From positions 1 through 7,992 of the forward strand of contig JAJYUV010000043.1 of assembly GCA_021792355.1 (NCBI GenBank): DNA of 7,992 nt, given 5' to 3'. Below, in pieces: positions 1 to 5,237 of the stretch. The position numbers and the translations under genes are program-made. The notes beneath the pieces were generated by a model that saw only the letters and a program-made list of their open reading frames with translations, had not been told where the DNA came from and made no database searches. Each line of letters opens with the position of its first letter. Position 1 is the first letter of the stretch. This DNA comes from Thermoplasmata archaeon (GTDB taxonomy: Archaea > Thermoplasmatota > Thermoplasmata > Thermoplasmatales > GCA-001856825).

Positions 1-176
1 CCAAGAGAGCTGAAGAATGGGCAATGTCATTCAAAGAGTGGTATTCGTCATTCAGGAATGGACCAATACAGCTAAGTCCTAGACAATACGCTGAATACTG
101 GCTGGACACGGTATTCTTTCCAGCTGGATATGGTACAACAGTCTTCGCACGTCAAGGGATGGGTAAAACGAATCTA
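1..176. repeat. Terminal direct repeat, left copy (circle overlap)
   Basis: Bases 1-176 match 7817-7992 at 174 of 176 positions. The differences are 128 (A) against 7944 (G) and 176 (A) against 7992 (G). Both fall on third codon positions of the ATPase frame and leave Gly and Leu unchanged. The simplest reading is a circular molecule of 7,816 bp read slightly past its starting point, with strain variation between reads. A tandem dimer or two diverged copies would look the same. Confidence 0.93.
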
Positions 177-953
177 GCCGTATATCTAATGGAAACTGGC
201 CTGATCCTTCATCCGAAATGGACGTTCCTGGTGAATGTGCCGTTTCCAAAGCCGATAGTGTCATTGTTGAGCGACAGAGTGATTCAGATCAAGGGTACAA
301 GGGAGATGATGAGGCAGATCATAGCAGCATTGAGGAATGAGAGAGTACCAGTTCTGATCCTTGACGAGTTCGATAGCGTGTTCTCATCCAGTATGATGAG
401 TTCCAAACAGGGAAGATCATGGCAATCGTTCGTTTGGAGACAGAGACATTTTTCAGTCAGGGGCCCTTTGATGCTTTACCACGACATAATGTCTGTTCCG
501 CCTCCGATCAGGAATAAGCAGATCGGGGGAGAGCTGCTCTGGATCAAAGCATGGGAAAGTGAGCGTTATATCAGCAATCCTGATCTCATCCATTATACGA
601 GAGTCTGGAAATCAAAGATTCCTTTCCTGTCTCATGGATCAATCGGCTTTGAGATCGACCTTGATTTCTCCGACATATTGAACAGGGTGTCAGGGAATCA
701 GGAAGAAGTGATCGCACAGATAGAATCCATACTGGACGAGGAAGAGAACACACTATCAGGAAAAAGGGAATCGCAGGTCATAGCCCTGAAGGACAAAGGA
801 CTGTCACAGAAAGACATCTCAGAGTTCCTCCACATGTCCCTGAGGGATGTAAACAGGATAGTCAAGGACCATTACCATGAAGATGGTAATCAGCTCTCAG
901 ATGGTAACGGAGATGGTAACGTTCAGGAACCTGAAAAATCCGATATGAACTGA
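1..953 (+). CDS. P-loop motor ATPase with C-terminal HTH (3' part; start is at 7753)
   Basis: The frame is open from base 3 and an internal ATG lies at 24, but the real start is across the circle junction at 7753, giving 338 residues. In full-length numbering, Walker A (ARQGMGKT) is at about 71-78, and Walker B (VLILDEFD) has its acidic pair at 143-144. A polar sensor-like His (LMLYHDI) is at 182, followed by a PPPIR segment. This order resembles FtsK/HerA-type or Zot-like pumping ATPases, a tentative placement. Residues about 280-310 (KDKGLSQKDISEFLHMSLRD) look like a helix-turn-helix. The tail carries three DGN triplets encoded by repeated DNA. As last gene of the operon it could move DNA during packaging, transfer or partition; a viral packaging ATPase is possible but no capsid gene is visible. 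No membrane segment is seen. Confidence 0.85.
   Translation, partial: KRAEEWAMSFKEWYSSFRNGPIQLSPRQYAEYWLDTVFFPAGYGTTVFARQGMGKTNLAVYLMETGLILHPKWTFLVNVPFPKPIVSLLSDRVIQIKGTREMMRQIIAALRNERVPVLILDEFDSVFSSSMMSSKQGRSWQSFVWRQRHFSVRGPLMLYHDIMSVPPPIRNKQIGGELLWIKAWESERYISNPDLIHYTRVWKSKIPFLSHGSIGFEIDLDFSDILNRVSGNQEEVIAQIESILDEEENTLSGKRESQVIALKDKGLSQKDISEFLHMSLRDVNRIVKDHYHEDGNQLSDGNGDGNVQEPEKSDMN
871..890. repeat. Perfect 8-bp inverted repeat with 4-nt loop
   Basis: ATTACCAT (871-878) and ATGGTAAT (883-890) are exact reverse complements separated by GAAG. The structure lies inside the 3' end of the ATPase gene and is the first part of a larger cluster of the same half-site that continues to 975. It can act as a protein-binding palindrome or as a short hairpin in RNA. 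Confidence 0.7.
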
Positions 954-975
954 CAAACATTACCAGATTACCATA
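871..975. repeat. Cluster of six ATGGTAAY half-sites
   Basis: ATGGTAAY occurs on the plus strand at 883, 901 and 913. On the minus strand (as ATTACCA on plus) it occurs at 871, 959 and 968. The first four lie in coding sequence and produce the DGN triplets of the ATPase tail; the last two lie just past the stop codon at 951-953. Six copies in 105 bp, in both orientations and on both sides of the stop codon, suggest a DNA-level role. Possibilities are an operator for the ATPase's own HTH or a second replication or partition site. The function is inferred only. Confidence 0.6.
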
Positions 976-987
976 CCCCCCTTATCT

Positions 988-1014
988 CTCTTTTTCTTTC
1001 TCTTTCAGAGAAAG
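988..1014 (+). terminator. T-rich tract and hairpin after the operon
   Basis: A pyrimidine tract with T5 and T3 runs starts 35 nt after the ATPase stop, which fits archaeal termination at T-tracts. It overlaps a hairpin with a perfect 7-bp stem, CTTTCTC (996-1002) and GAGAAAG (1008-1014), around a 5-nt loop. The position marks the end of the six-gene rightward operon. The rest of 1015-1130 shows no gene. Confidence 0.5.
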
Positions 1015-1133
1015 GTGCGTTTTGAGACAAGATTGATCCTTATTTGACGAAGATTGAGAATTACAATTTTTCAGGCAGCTTGACTATTGCTTCCTTTTCT
1101 CTCTGATTTCTGGATCGTACTCATCCTAATTGT

Positions 1134-1147
1134 GCAAAAATTAAGTA
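1134..1147 (+). promoter_or_regulatory. TATA-like box for the 1172 gene
   Basis: The AT-rich stretch GCAAAAATTAAGTA is centred about 30 bp before the ATG at 1172. That is the expected distance for an archaeal promoter giving a leaderless or nearly leaderless transcript. No Shine-Dalgarno motif precedes this ATG. A second AT run, TATATAT at 1162-1168, is too close to the ATG to be its box. Confidence 0.45.
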
Positions 1148-1171
1148 CCACGTGCTAGTTCTATATATCAC

Positions 1172-2203
1172 ATGAATGACAAGATAGTTGCAATCGATGC
1201 AAAAGATTTCATAAGAAAGAGCAACTTGCTTGGGAAATCATTCAAAGCCCCATTGGGTGTCGCGGTAAAGATTAACAATTATAGTAGCTTTTCAGTCAAG
1301 TACTTAGATACCATACGAGAATTGAAATCTCAATATGGCATCGTTTCCAGTTTAAAGATCTTGAAATCGTATGATATACTAGAGAGGTTGCGCTCAAGGG
1401 GCCTAGAATTTATGGAAAAAGTTGTATCATCATTAAATGGAGAAATAGATTCAACTCTTATCTATTACACGACAATCCCATCAAAGAAAATAGCAAAAGT
1501 AAAGATGTACTGGGGGGATAAAGGAGGGCTAGAGCAAGTCCCCCCGATAGAGTTCATAGGACAATTATCGAACTATTACCCTCATGTTTGCGCTTGGAGG
1601 TACTTCAAAGATAATCCAGCAGAAACTGATATACCTATATTTATGGACTATTTTGAAGGAAACATAACGCCAGCATGGGAGGAACTCCAAATGAGAGATC
1701 ATCTTTATGTAGGTTCAGACTCTACTCACCCCGCAATATCTTTTGCTGATATTATCACTAAAGTGATAGATTATAGGTTGGGAGTCCAGCACAAGAAATT
1801 ATTTTGGACTGATATACTGGATGTCGCTAGAGATCTCAATGCAAAGACAGTTTTCATAGACCAGCTATATCAAATAGCTCCCAAATATAAGGCTAAGATA
1901 GATCTAAATAACAAGATGATCAGACCAGTTGTATACATCTTAAAAGAAGGAATGGAGAAGAAAGAGACTCTCTTTAGACCGGAGGGAAAAATGATTGAGG
2001 AATCACCATCCATGGAGAGAATTCTGAATTTTGCAACCGATCTTGGTACTAACTATAAGTTCTATGATCCATCTCTAGATCAACGCAACATTAGGGAAAG
2101 TGACTATTTTATCTATTTAGGAGAAAATGGAAAGAGACTTGCAAATTATTTACTTACCCTAGGGTACAAGATAATAATAAAAAGTGTTGGCGACTTGAGT
2201 TAG
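1172..2203 (+). CDS. Unknown 343-aa protein, possibly RNase H-fold / DUF3800-like
   Basis: I do not recognise this protein with certainty. Its layout recalls DUF3800-type RNase H-fold proteins: a first strand with an acidic residue (VAIDAKD, Asp9), a middle strand ending in Asp (PIFMDYFEG, Asp159), and a late SFADIITKVID helix with Asp193 after a GSDSTHP turn. The late motif is close to the S-x-x-x-ADLI pattern typical of that group. The C-terminal 60 residues may form a separate small alpha/beta unit. It stands alone, with its own promoter and no Shine-Dalgarno site. It is AT-richer than the integrase and helicase genes, which suggests accessory cargo of different origin. Two six-base runs, G6 at 1512-1517 and C6 at 1540-1545, lie within it. 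A nuclease or defence role is a hypothesis only. Confidence 0.85.
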   Translation: MNDKIVAIDAKDFIRKSNLLGKSFKAPLGVAVKINNYSSFSVKYLDTIRELKSQYGIVSSLKILKSYDILERLRSRGLEFMEKVVSSLNGEIDSTLIYYTTIPSKKIAKVKMYWGDKGGLEQVPPIEFIGQLSNYYPHVCAWRYFKDNPAETDIPIFMDYFEGNITPAWEELQMRDHLYVGSDSTHPAISFADIITKVIDYRLGVQHKKLFWTDILDVARDLNAKTVFIDQLYQIAPKYKAKIDLNNKMIRPVVYILKEGMEKKETLFRPEGKMIEESPSMERILNFATDLGTNYKFYDPSLDQRNIRESDYFIYLGENGKRLANYLLTLGYKIIIKSVGDLS

Positions 2204-2414
2204 TATATATATAACATTTGCAAATGGATATGCTCCCTGGTCTGGGAATACATCCGCAATGATAGTAGTACTAATAGGTACTTAATATTTGTTTATTTTT
2301 TGATAAATGAATAATTAAAAATATGCAGAATTATAGTTGATCGGTTAGTAATAACATCGTTTGGATATCGAAATGGGTTTACTTTTGAAATTCTCCCTCA
2401 TTTCTGGATAGGTA
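2204..2414. other. AT-rich intergenic region between convergent genes
   Basis: This 211-bp gap separates the convergent 1172 gene and integrase. It opens with TATATATATA (2204-2213) and a perfect 12-bp palindrome CATTTGCAAATG (2215-2226). T-tracts suited to termination occur on both strands: T6 on plus at 2296-2301, and A5 on plus at 2317-2321, which is T5 for the leftward integrase transcript. Its right end holds one copy (2392-2409) of an imperfect direct repeat whose partner is at 1098-1115. No ORF, tRNA-like fold or clear att site is visible. Confidence 0.55.
2292..2321. terminator. Opposed T-tracts, likely bidirectional terminator
   Basis: On plus, TTTATTTTTT (2292-2301) can end the 1172 transcript. 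On minus, the complement of AAAAA (2317-2321) can end the integrase transcript. There is no strong GC hairpin, as is normal for archaeal intrinsic terminators. Confidence 0.4.
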
Positions 2415-3659
2415 TCACAACTCCTTCTTAAGTTCCTCTAACTTCCCCTTATTCTTCAAGGATCTCAGGACCAGGGCAACAACTTCGTCCTTAGTGTCCA
2501 TAGAAATATTCTCAAGGATCTCCTTCTCCTCGTCCGTTATCAGATTGCTCTTCTTGAGCGCAGACGTTACCTTATCGACTCTCTCATCTAGGAGCTTGGC
2601 TTCATCGTAATCAAGGGGCCTACCGCACTGAAGACAGTATTTGCCATTTGCGGGATTCGGAGATTTGCAGTATAGACAGATCCTCGCCTTCCTTATAGGT
2701 TCCATCTTCTTCTCGACCTTGACCCCCTGAGCTTCCAGGATAGCCCTGTCCGCATCCTCGTCGCTCAGGTGGACGTATACCCTCGTCATCCTGGAAGAAG
2801 GTATCCATCCCATTTCTTTCTCCAGGACAGGTCCTTTGACCTTGGATGCGAGCTCGGTTGCCCTGTTATGCCGGAACTTGTGGGGATTGACCCTTTTGTT
2901 CTTTGGAAACCCTATCTTGATGGCTCTCCTCTTGACCTTCTTGAACATTGTGTAGATTGCATAGTGATTGAGCTCTTCAGTCGCATTCCCCATCATACAG
3001 AACAGGATAGAATCCTCATTGAACTGGTCCGGATGCACGTTCATCCATCCCTTGACATATCCCACTGAATCCCCTATGGCTCTCACGATCCTGGGTCCTG
3101 TCTTTCCTGATACCAGGATCTTCATGCCATAATCATCAAAGGAAACATCCTTGATCCTCAGGGTAAGCAGCTCTCCGATCCTTATTCCGGTATCATAAAG
3201 GAGAGAGAATATCGCCTTGTCCCTTGCATTGTCGCAGGATGAGACAAGCAGATCCACTTCTCCCTGGGTGATGACGAAATCCGGTTTCTTCTTATAGTCT
3301 GGCTTGTTGTTCCGCTTTATCCAGTTCACGGATTTTTCCTTGCCCATCCAGGTATAGAATTTCTTGAATGTCTGTTTGTATCCCTCGATGGTCCACTCCG
3401 AGTAGGTCCCTTTTTCCTTGAGGAAATTAAGGGCCTTTTCAACGTCCTTATCGGTAGGACCCAGAAACGACCTACCCATGATATCGGCTATGATCCTAAG
3501 TTTGGTCGAATAGAAATATAGGCGGTCTATTGAGAGCTCTTCCCTGGCCTGGATATAGTTGAGGAACTCCCTTATCTTCTTCTTGGCCTGTGGACTGAGT
3601 TTGGAAGCATCTACCCTTTGCAGCTCTCTCTGATAGTCGTTAACATTCACTATTGCCAA
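2415..3659 (-). CDS. Tyrosine recombinase / integrase with C-terminal zinc ribbon
   Basis: Site-specific DNA strand exchange by a Xer/phage-type tyrosine recombinase, most likely integrating the circle into the host chromosome or resolving multimers. An N-terminal SAM-like core-binding domain spans about residues 25-110. The catalytic domain has Arg160 (DTGIRIGELL), Lys186 (SGKTGPR), His260 and Arg263 (NPHKFRHNRA), a Trp285 that may take the second His position (EMGWIPS), and nucleophile Tyr295 (RVYVHLS). All key residues are present. A C2C2 zinc ribbon follows, with Cys328, 331, 342 and 345, and then a charged helical tail; this architecture is common in archaeal integrases. The reading start is TTG (3657-3659); GTG at 3648-3650 is an equally possible leaderless start. 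The gene is visibly richer in GC than its leftward neighbour at 3806-4831. Confidence 0.93.
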   Translation of the reverse strand: MAIVNVNDYQRELQRVDASKLSPQAKKKIREFLNYIQAREELSIDRLYFYSTKLRIIADIMGRSFLGPTDKDVEKALNFLKEKGTYSEWTIEGYKQTFKKFYTWMGKEKSVNWIKRNNKPDYKKKPDFVITQGEVDLLVSSCDNARDKAIFSLLYDTGIRIGELLTLRIKDVSFDDYGMKILVSGKTGPRIVRAIGDSVGYVKGWMNVHPDQFNEDSILFCMMGNATEELNHYAIYTMFKKVKRRAIKIGFPKNKRVNPHKFRHNRATELASKVKGPVLEKEMGWIPSSRMTRVYVHLSDEDADRAILEAQGVKVEKKMEPIRKARICLYCKSPNPANGKYCLQCGRPLDYDEAKLLDERVDKVTSALKKSNLITDEEKEILENISMDTKDEVVALVLRSLKNKGKLEELKKEL

Positions 3660-3666
3660 TATATTA

Positions 3667-3729
3667 CAGGGAATTAAACCTTTTTATTAATGTCCGGTCC
3701 CGGCCTATCCTGATAGGTTCAGTTCCCTG
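3667..3729. promoter_or_regulatory. Inverted repeat flanking the integrase promoter (operator or att candidate)
   Basis: CAGGGAATTAAACC (3667-3680) and GGTTCAGTTCCCTG (3716-3729) are inverted copies matching at 12 of 14 positions, 35 bp apart. The interval contains the integrase TATA-like box, CCGG-TC-CCGG (3694-3703), and the palindrome CCTATC-CT-GATAGG (3704-3717). The position just before int suits an operator, an accessory integrase-binding site or attP. Sequence alone does not separate these. Confidence 0.45.
3679..3690 (-). promoter_or_regulatory. TATA-like box for the integrase gene
   Basis: Read on minus, TTAATAAAAAGG is centred about 26 bp before the TTG start at 3659. This spacing predicts transcription starting at or next to the start codon, a leaderless message. 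No Shine-Dalgarno motif is visible, which agrees. Confidence 0.5.
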
Positions 3730-3769
3730 CGATACTTTTCTAGTTCTCTTTAAATACCTTGCTTTAGCC

Positions 3770-3800
3770 AGTAAAAATATAGAAATACATGAATATAAAG
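3770..3800 (-). terminator. T-rich stretch after the 341-aa gene
   Basis: The leftward transcript of the 3806-4831 gene runs into a T-rich stretch within 36 nt of its stop, including T5 (complement of 3773-3777). It could end that transcript before the integrase promoter. There is no hairpin. Confidence 0.3.
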
Positions 3801-3805
3801 GTCGC

Positions 3806-4831
3806 TCATGCTCCTCTTTCTTCTACTGTAACATAAAGCATAGGAACCTTCTTTGAGACCTCTTTGTTGATGGAGTAGGCAATGATGTTTATCATGCTCT
3901 GAAGTAATGGTGCCATCTTTGGGTCATCAGTGATGTTGTTTTTGCGGGTAATATCAATGCCTTTTCTTTTCAATTCTGAAATCAATAAGTTAGTCTCTGG
4001 ACTTAAGATACGAGTCGTATTCTGGAAGTAATCCATTGACTCAAGTGTCTCGAAGGTTATATTAATCATCCTGGATATCAAAGTTGCCTCGTCATAAGCT
4101 CTGTTATTAACTGTCATGTTAGGCAGTTCTATCTTTCTAAAGAGCTTCAAATATTCTATTCTAAAGGGGGTTGAGCGTATTGGTTCTTCCCTGTAGACGC
4201 TTTTCAAAAGTTTTATTGATCCGTCTGCAATCCAATCACTCTCATTCAATACACTTAATACAAAATTATAGAACTTCCTTACGAAGTCCAATGACTCGGA
4301 TAACTCTGTTAAAACTTTACGGTAATAATTAAGGTCTTCTTCGTCTAGTTTGCCAAACAGTGCATCCAACAGTTCTTCTGTTATGACACCACATTCCTTT
4401 GAATACAGTAATATTCCTACATAAATTGCAAGATGTAACTCGCTTTCAGTTGCAAAAAAGGTAGTTAGAGTTGCCTGTATTAATTTTGAAGGCTTAGGCA
4501 GTATATGCCTGCCTTTCTTCCGGTTATATTGCTTTGCAATACTCTCAAGTTTCCATCCGATTGGAGAAGACCCATAATAATATTCCTTGACAAGATCCGT
4601 AGTCTCTTCTTTGGTATCCATGATGGTCATAAACAGGCCAAAGTGACTACTATTGCTCAGAATTTCGGTAGTTGAAAAATTAAGGATAATAGTGTTAAGG
4701 CTACGGTCATTCATGTATTCTGAAATCGAACCATCGTCTCTCACAATGTATGCAGAGAAAGATGCTCTCAGGGTCTTCCGGATCTCCCTCATCTTGTCCG
4801 ATATCTCTTTTCTTAAATAGACAACATCCAC
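3806..4831 (-). CDS. Hypothetical 341-aa protein, mostly helical, GTG start
   Basis: No family recognised. The protein appears mainly alpha-helical and soluble, with many Leu, Ile, Ser, Glu and Lys residues. It has no P-loop, zinc motif, signal peptide or clear membrane span; the short stretch LHLAIYVGILLY is too short and isolated to call a membrane helix. A charged first helix (YLRKEISDKMREIRKTLRAS) opens the protein. The start is GTG (4829-4831), supported by a TATA-like box about 24 bp upstream, so the message is probably leaderless. It is clearly AT-richer than the integrase beside it and diverges from the replication operon across 122 bp, so both may share control by the RHH regulator. 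Its codon style resembles the 1172-2203 gene, and both may be late-acquired accessory genes. Confidence 0.8.
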   Translation of the reverse strand: MDVVYLRKEISDKMREIRKTLRASFSAYIVRDDGSISEYMNDRSLNTIILNFSTTEILSNSSHFGLFMTIMDTKEETTDLVKEYYYGSSPIGWKLESIAKQYNRKKGRHILPKPSKLIQATLTTFFATESELHLAIYVGILLYSKECGVITEELLDALFGKLDEEDLNYYRKVLTELSESLDFVRKFYNFVLSVLNESDWIADGSIKLLKSVYREEPIRSTPFRIEYLKLFRKIELPNMTVNNRAYDEATLISRMINITFETLESMDYFQNTTRILSPETNLLISELKRKGIDITRKNNITDDPKMAPLLQSMINIIAYSINKEVSKKVPMLYVTVEERGA

Positions 4832-4849
4832 GTTAAGAGAGAATCCAGG

Positions 4850-4861
4850 AATATATAAAAG
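4850..4861 (-). promoter_or_regulatory. TATA-like box for the 341-aa gene
   Basis: On minus, CTTTTATATATT lies with its centre about 24 bp before the GTG at 4831. This is the textbook archaeal spacing for a leaderless transcript and supports the GTG start. Confidence 0.6.
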
Positions 4862-4909
4862 TAACGTTTGAGGATATTAAACTCTGGAATCTATAAAGAC
4901 TTGAAGGGG

Positions 4910-4920
4910 AAATATTATTA
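4910..4920 (+). promoter_or_regulatory. Possible TATA box of the replication operon
   Basis: AAATATTATTA lies 34-44 bp before the ATG at 4954, which would give a short leader of about ten bases carrying the GAGGT ribosome site. An alternative box is CTATAAAGA at 4891-4899, giving a longer leader. The choice cannot be made from sequence alone. Confidence 0.4.
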
Positions 4921-4930
4921 ACTCGTAGGT

Positions 4931-4955
4931 ATTTTTAGATTTGAGGTCTAAAAAT
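4931..4955. promoter_or_regulatory. 9-bp inverted repeat over the RHH start codon (operator candidate)
   Basis: ATTTTTAGA (4931-4939) and TCTAAAAAT (4947-4955) are perfect inverted copies around the 7-nt spacer TTTGAGG. The right arm includes the first two bases of the ATG. The spacer plus the first base of the right arm forms a GAGGT Shine-Dalgarno site. RHH repressors commonly bind inverted repeats at their own promoters, so autoregulation is likely. In RNA the same sequence would form a hairpin with the ribosome site in its loop and AUG at its foot. Confidence 0.6.
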
Positions 4956-5133
4956 GACCGAAAGAAAAGATAGATTGGTTGGACTGCATGTAAATGTCAG
5001 AGAGCTAAGAATCATAAAGGCTTATGCTGAGAGAGTGCATTTAAGGCCAAGCACGGCCCTTAAACAAGCATTCTTCACTTTTTTGGAAAATGACGATGAG
5101 CTTAAGGACCTACTGGTACAAGGATTATCGTAA
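4954..5133 (+). CDS. Ribbon-helix-helix (CopG/Arc-like) regulator, 59 aa
   Basis: A small DNA-binding protein, probably a dimeric repressor and the copy-control or operon regulator of this element. The pattern is a basic N-terminal strand (RLVGLHVNVREL, about residues 7-18), a first helix (RIIKAYAERV, about 19-28), a turn with RPST, and a second helix (ALKQAFFTFLEND, about 35-47), the usual RHH layout and length. The start is fixed by GAGGT six bases upstream of the ATG. A 9-bp inverted repeat covers that site, as expected for autoregulation. It is first in the operon, with the micro-ORF two bases downstream and then the replication helicase. This order recalls CopG-rep arrangements in small plasmids. 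The family assignment rests on pattern, not on a database match. Confidence 0.75.
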   Translation: MTERKDRLVGLHVNVRELRIIKAYAERVHLRPSTALKQAFFTFLENDDELKDLLVQGLS

Positions 5134-5135
5134 CA

Positions 5136-5237
5136 ATGTATGCAACCAAAGCTGAAAGGATCAGGGAGCTTAACGAACTCCTAGACGAATTGTTTACGCC
5201 ATCTCCTAAGAGCGGAAAAGAGGCCAAAGTGAAATGA
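5136..5237 (+). CDS. 33-aa micro-protein coupled to the helicase gene
   Basis: A short ORF beginning MYATKAERIRELNELLDE and ending in a Ser/Lys-rich tail. It starts two bases after the RHH stop, and its TGA overlaps the helicase ATG (ATGA at 5234-5237). Residues about 5-20 form a charged amphipathic helix with Leu/Ile spacing. It fills the only gap between two operon genes, and both junctions are of coupled-translation type, so it is probably translated. It may be a small partner of the RHH or helicase protein, or a leader peptide that sets helicase translation. No homologue is recognised. An upstream Shine-Dalgarno site is weak (AGGAT, 10 bases away), which leaves some doubt. Confidence 0.55.
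   Translation: MYATKAERIRELNELLDELFTPSPKSGKEAKVK

Noticed and set aside
538..600. Transmembrane or viral coat-like segments in any gene
   Set aside because: No hydrophobic stretch of about 20 residues was found in any supported protein, so no membrane or small coat protein was called.
24..953. ATPase starting at ATG 24 (309 aa)
   Set aside because: The reading frame is open upstream, and across the circle junction a better ATG with GGAGG lies at 7753, one base after the previous stop.
2769..3068. 99-codon plus-strand frame inside the integrase gene
   Set aside because: Fully antisense to the integrase catalytic domain, whose conserved residues are intact; no start signal.
3700..3735. tRNA T-arm-like GGTTCAGTTCCCTG as an att site in a tRNA gene
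   Set aside because: The loop lacks the conserved A58 and the bases on either side do not pair as a 5-bp stem, so no tRNA fragment is supported.
3653..3856. 67-codon plus-strand frame beginning at the integrase start
   Set aside because: It runs over the integrase promoter and the 3' end of the 341-aa gene, has no ribosome site or TATA box at the right distance, and its product shows no pattern.
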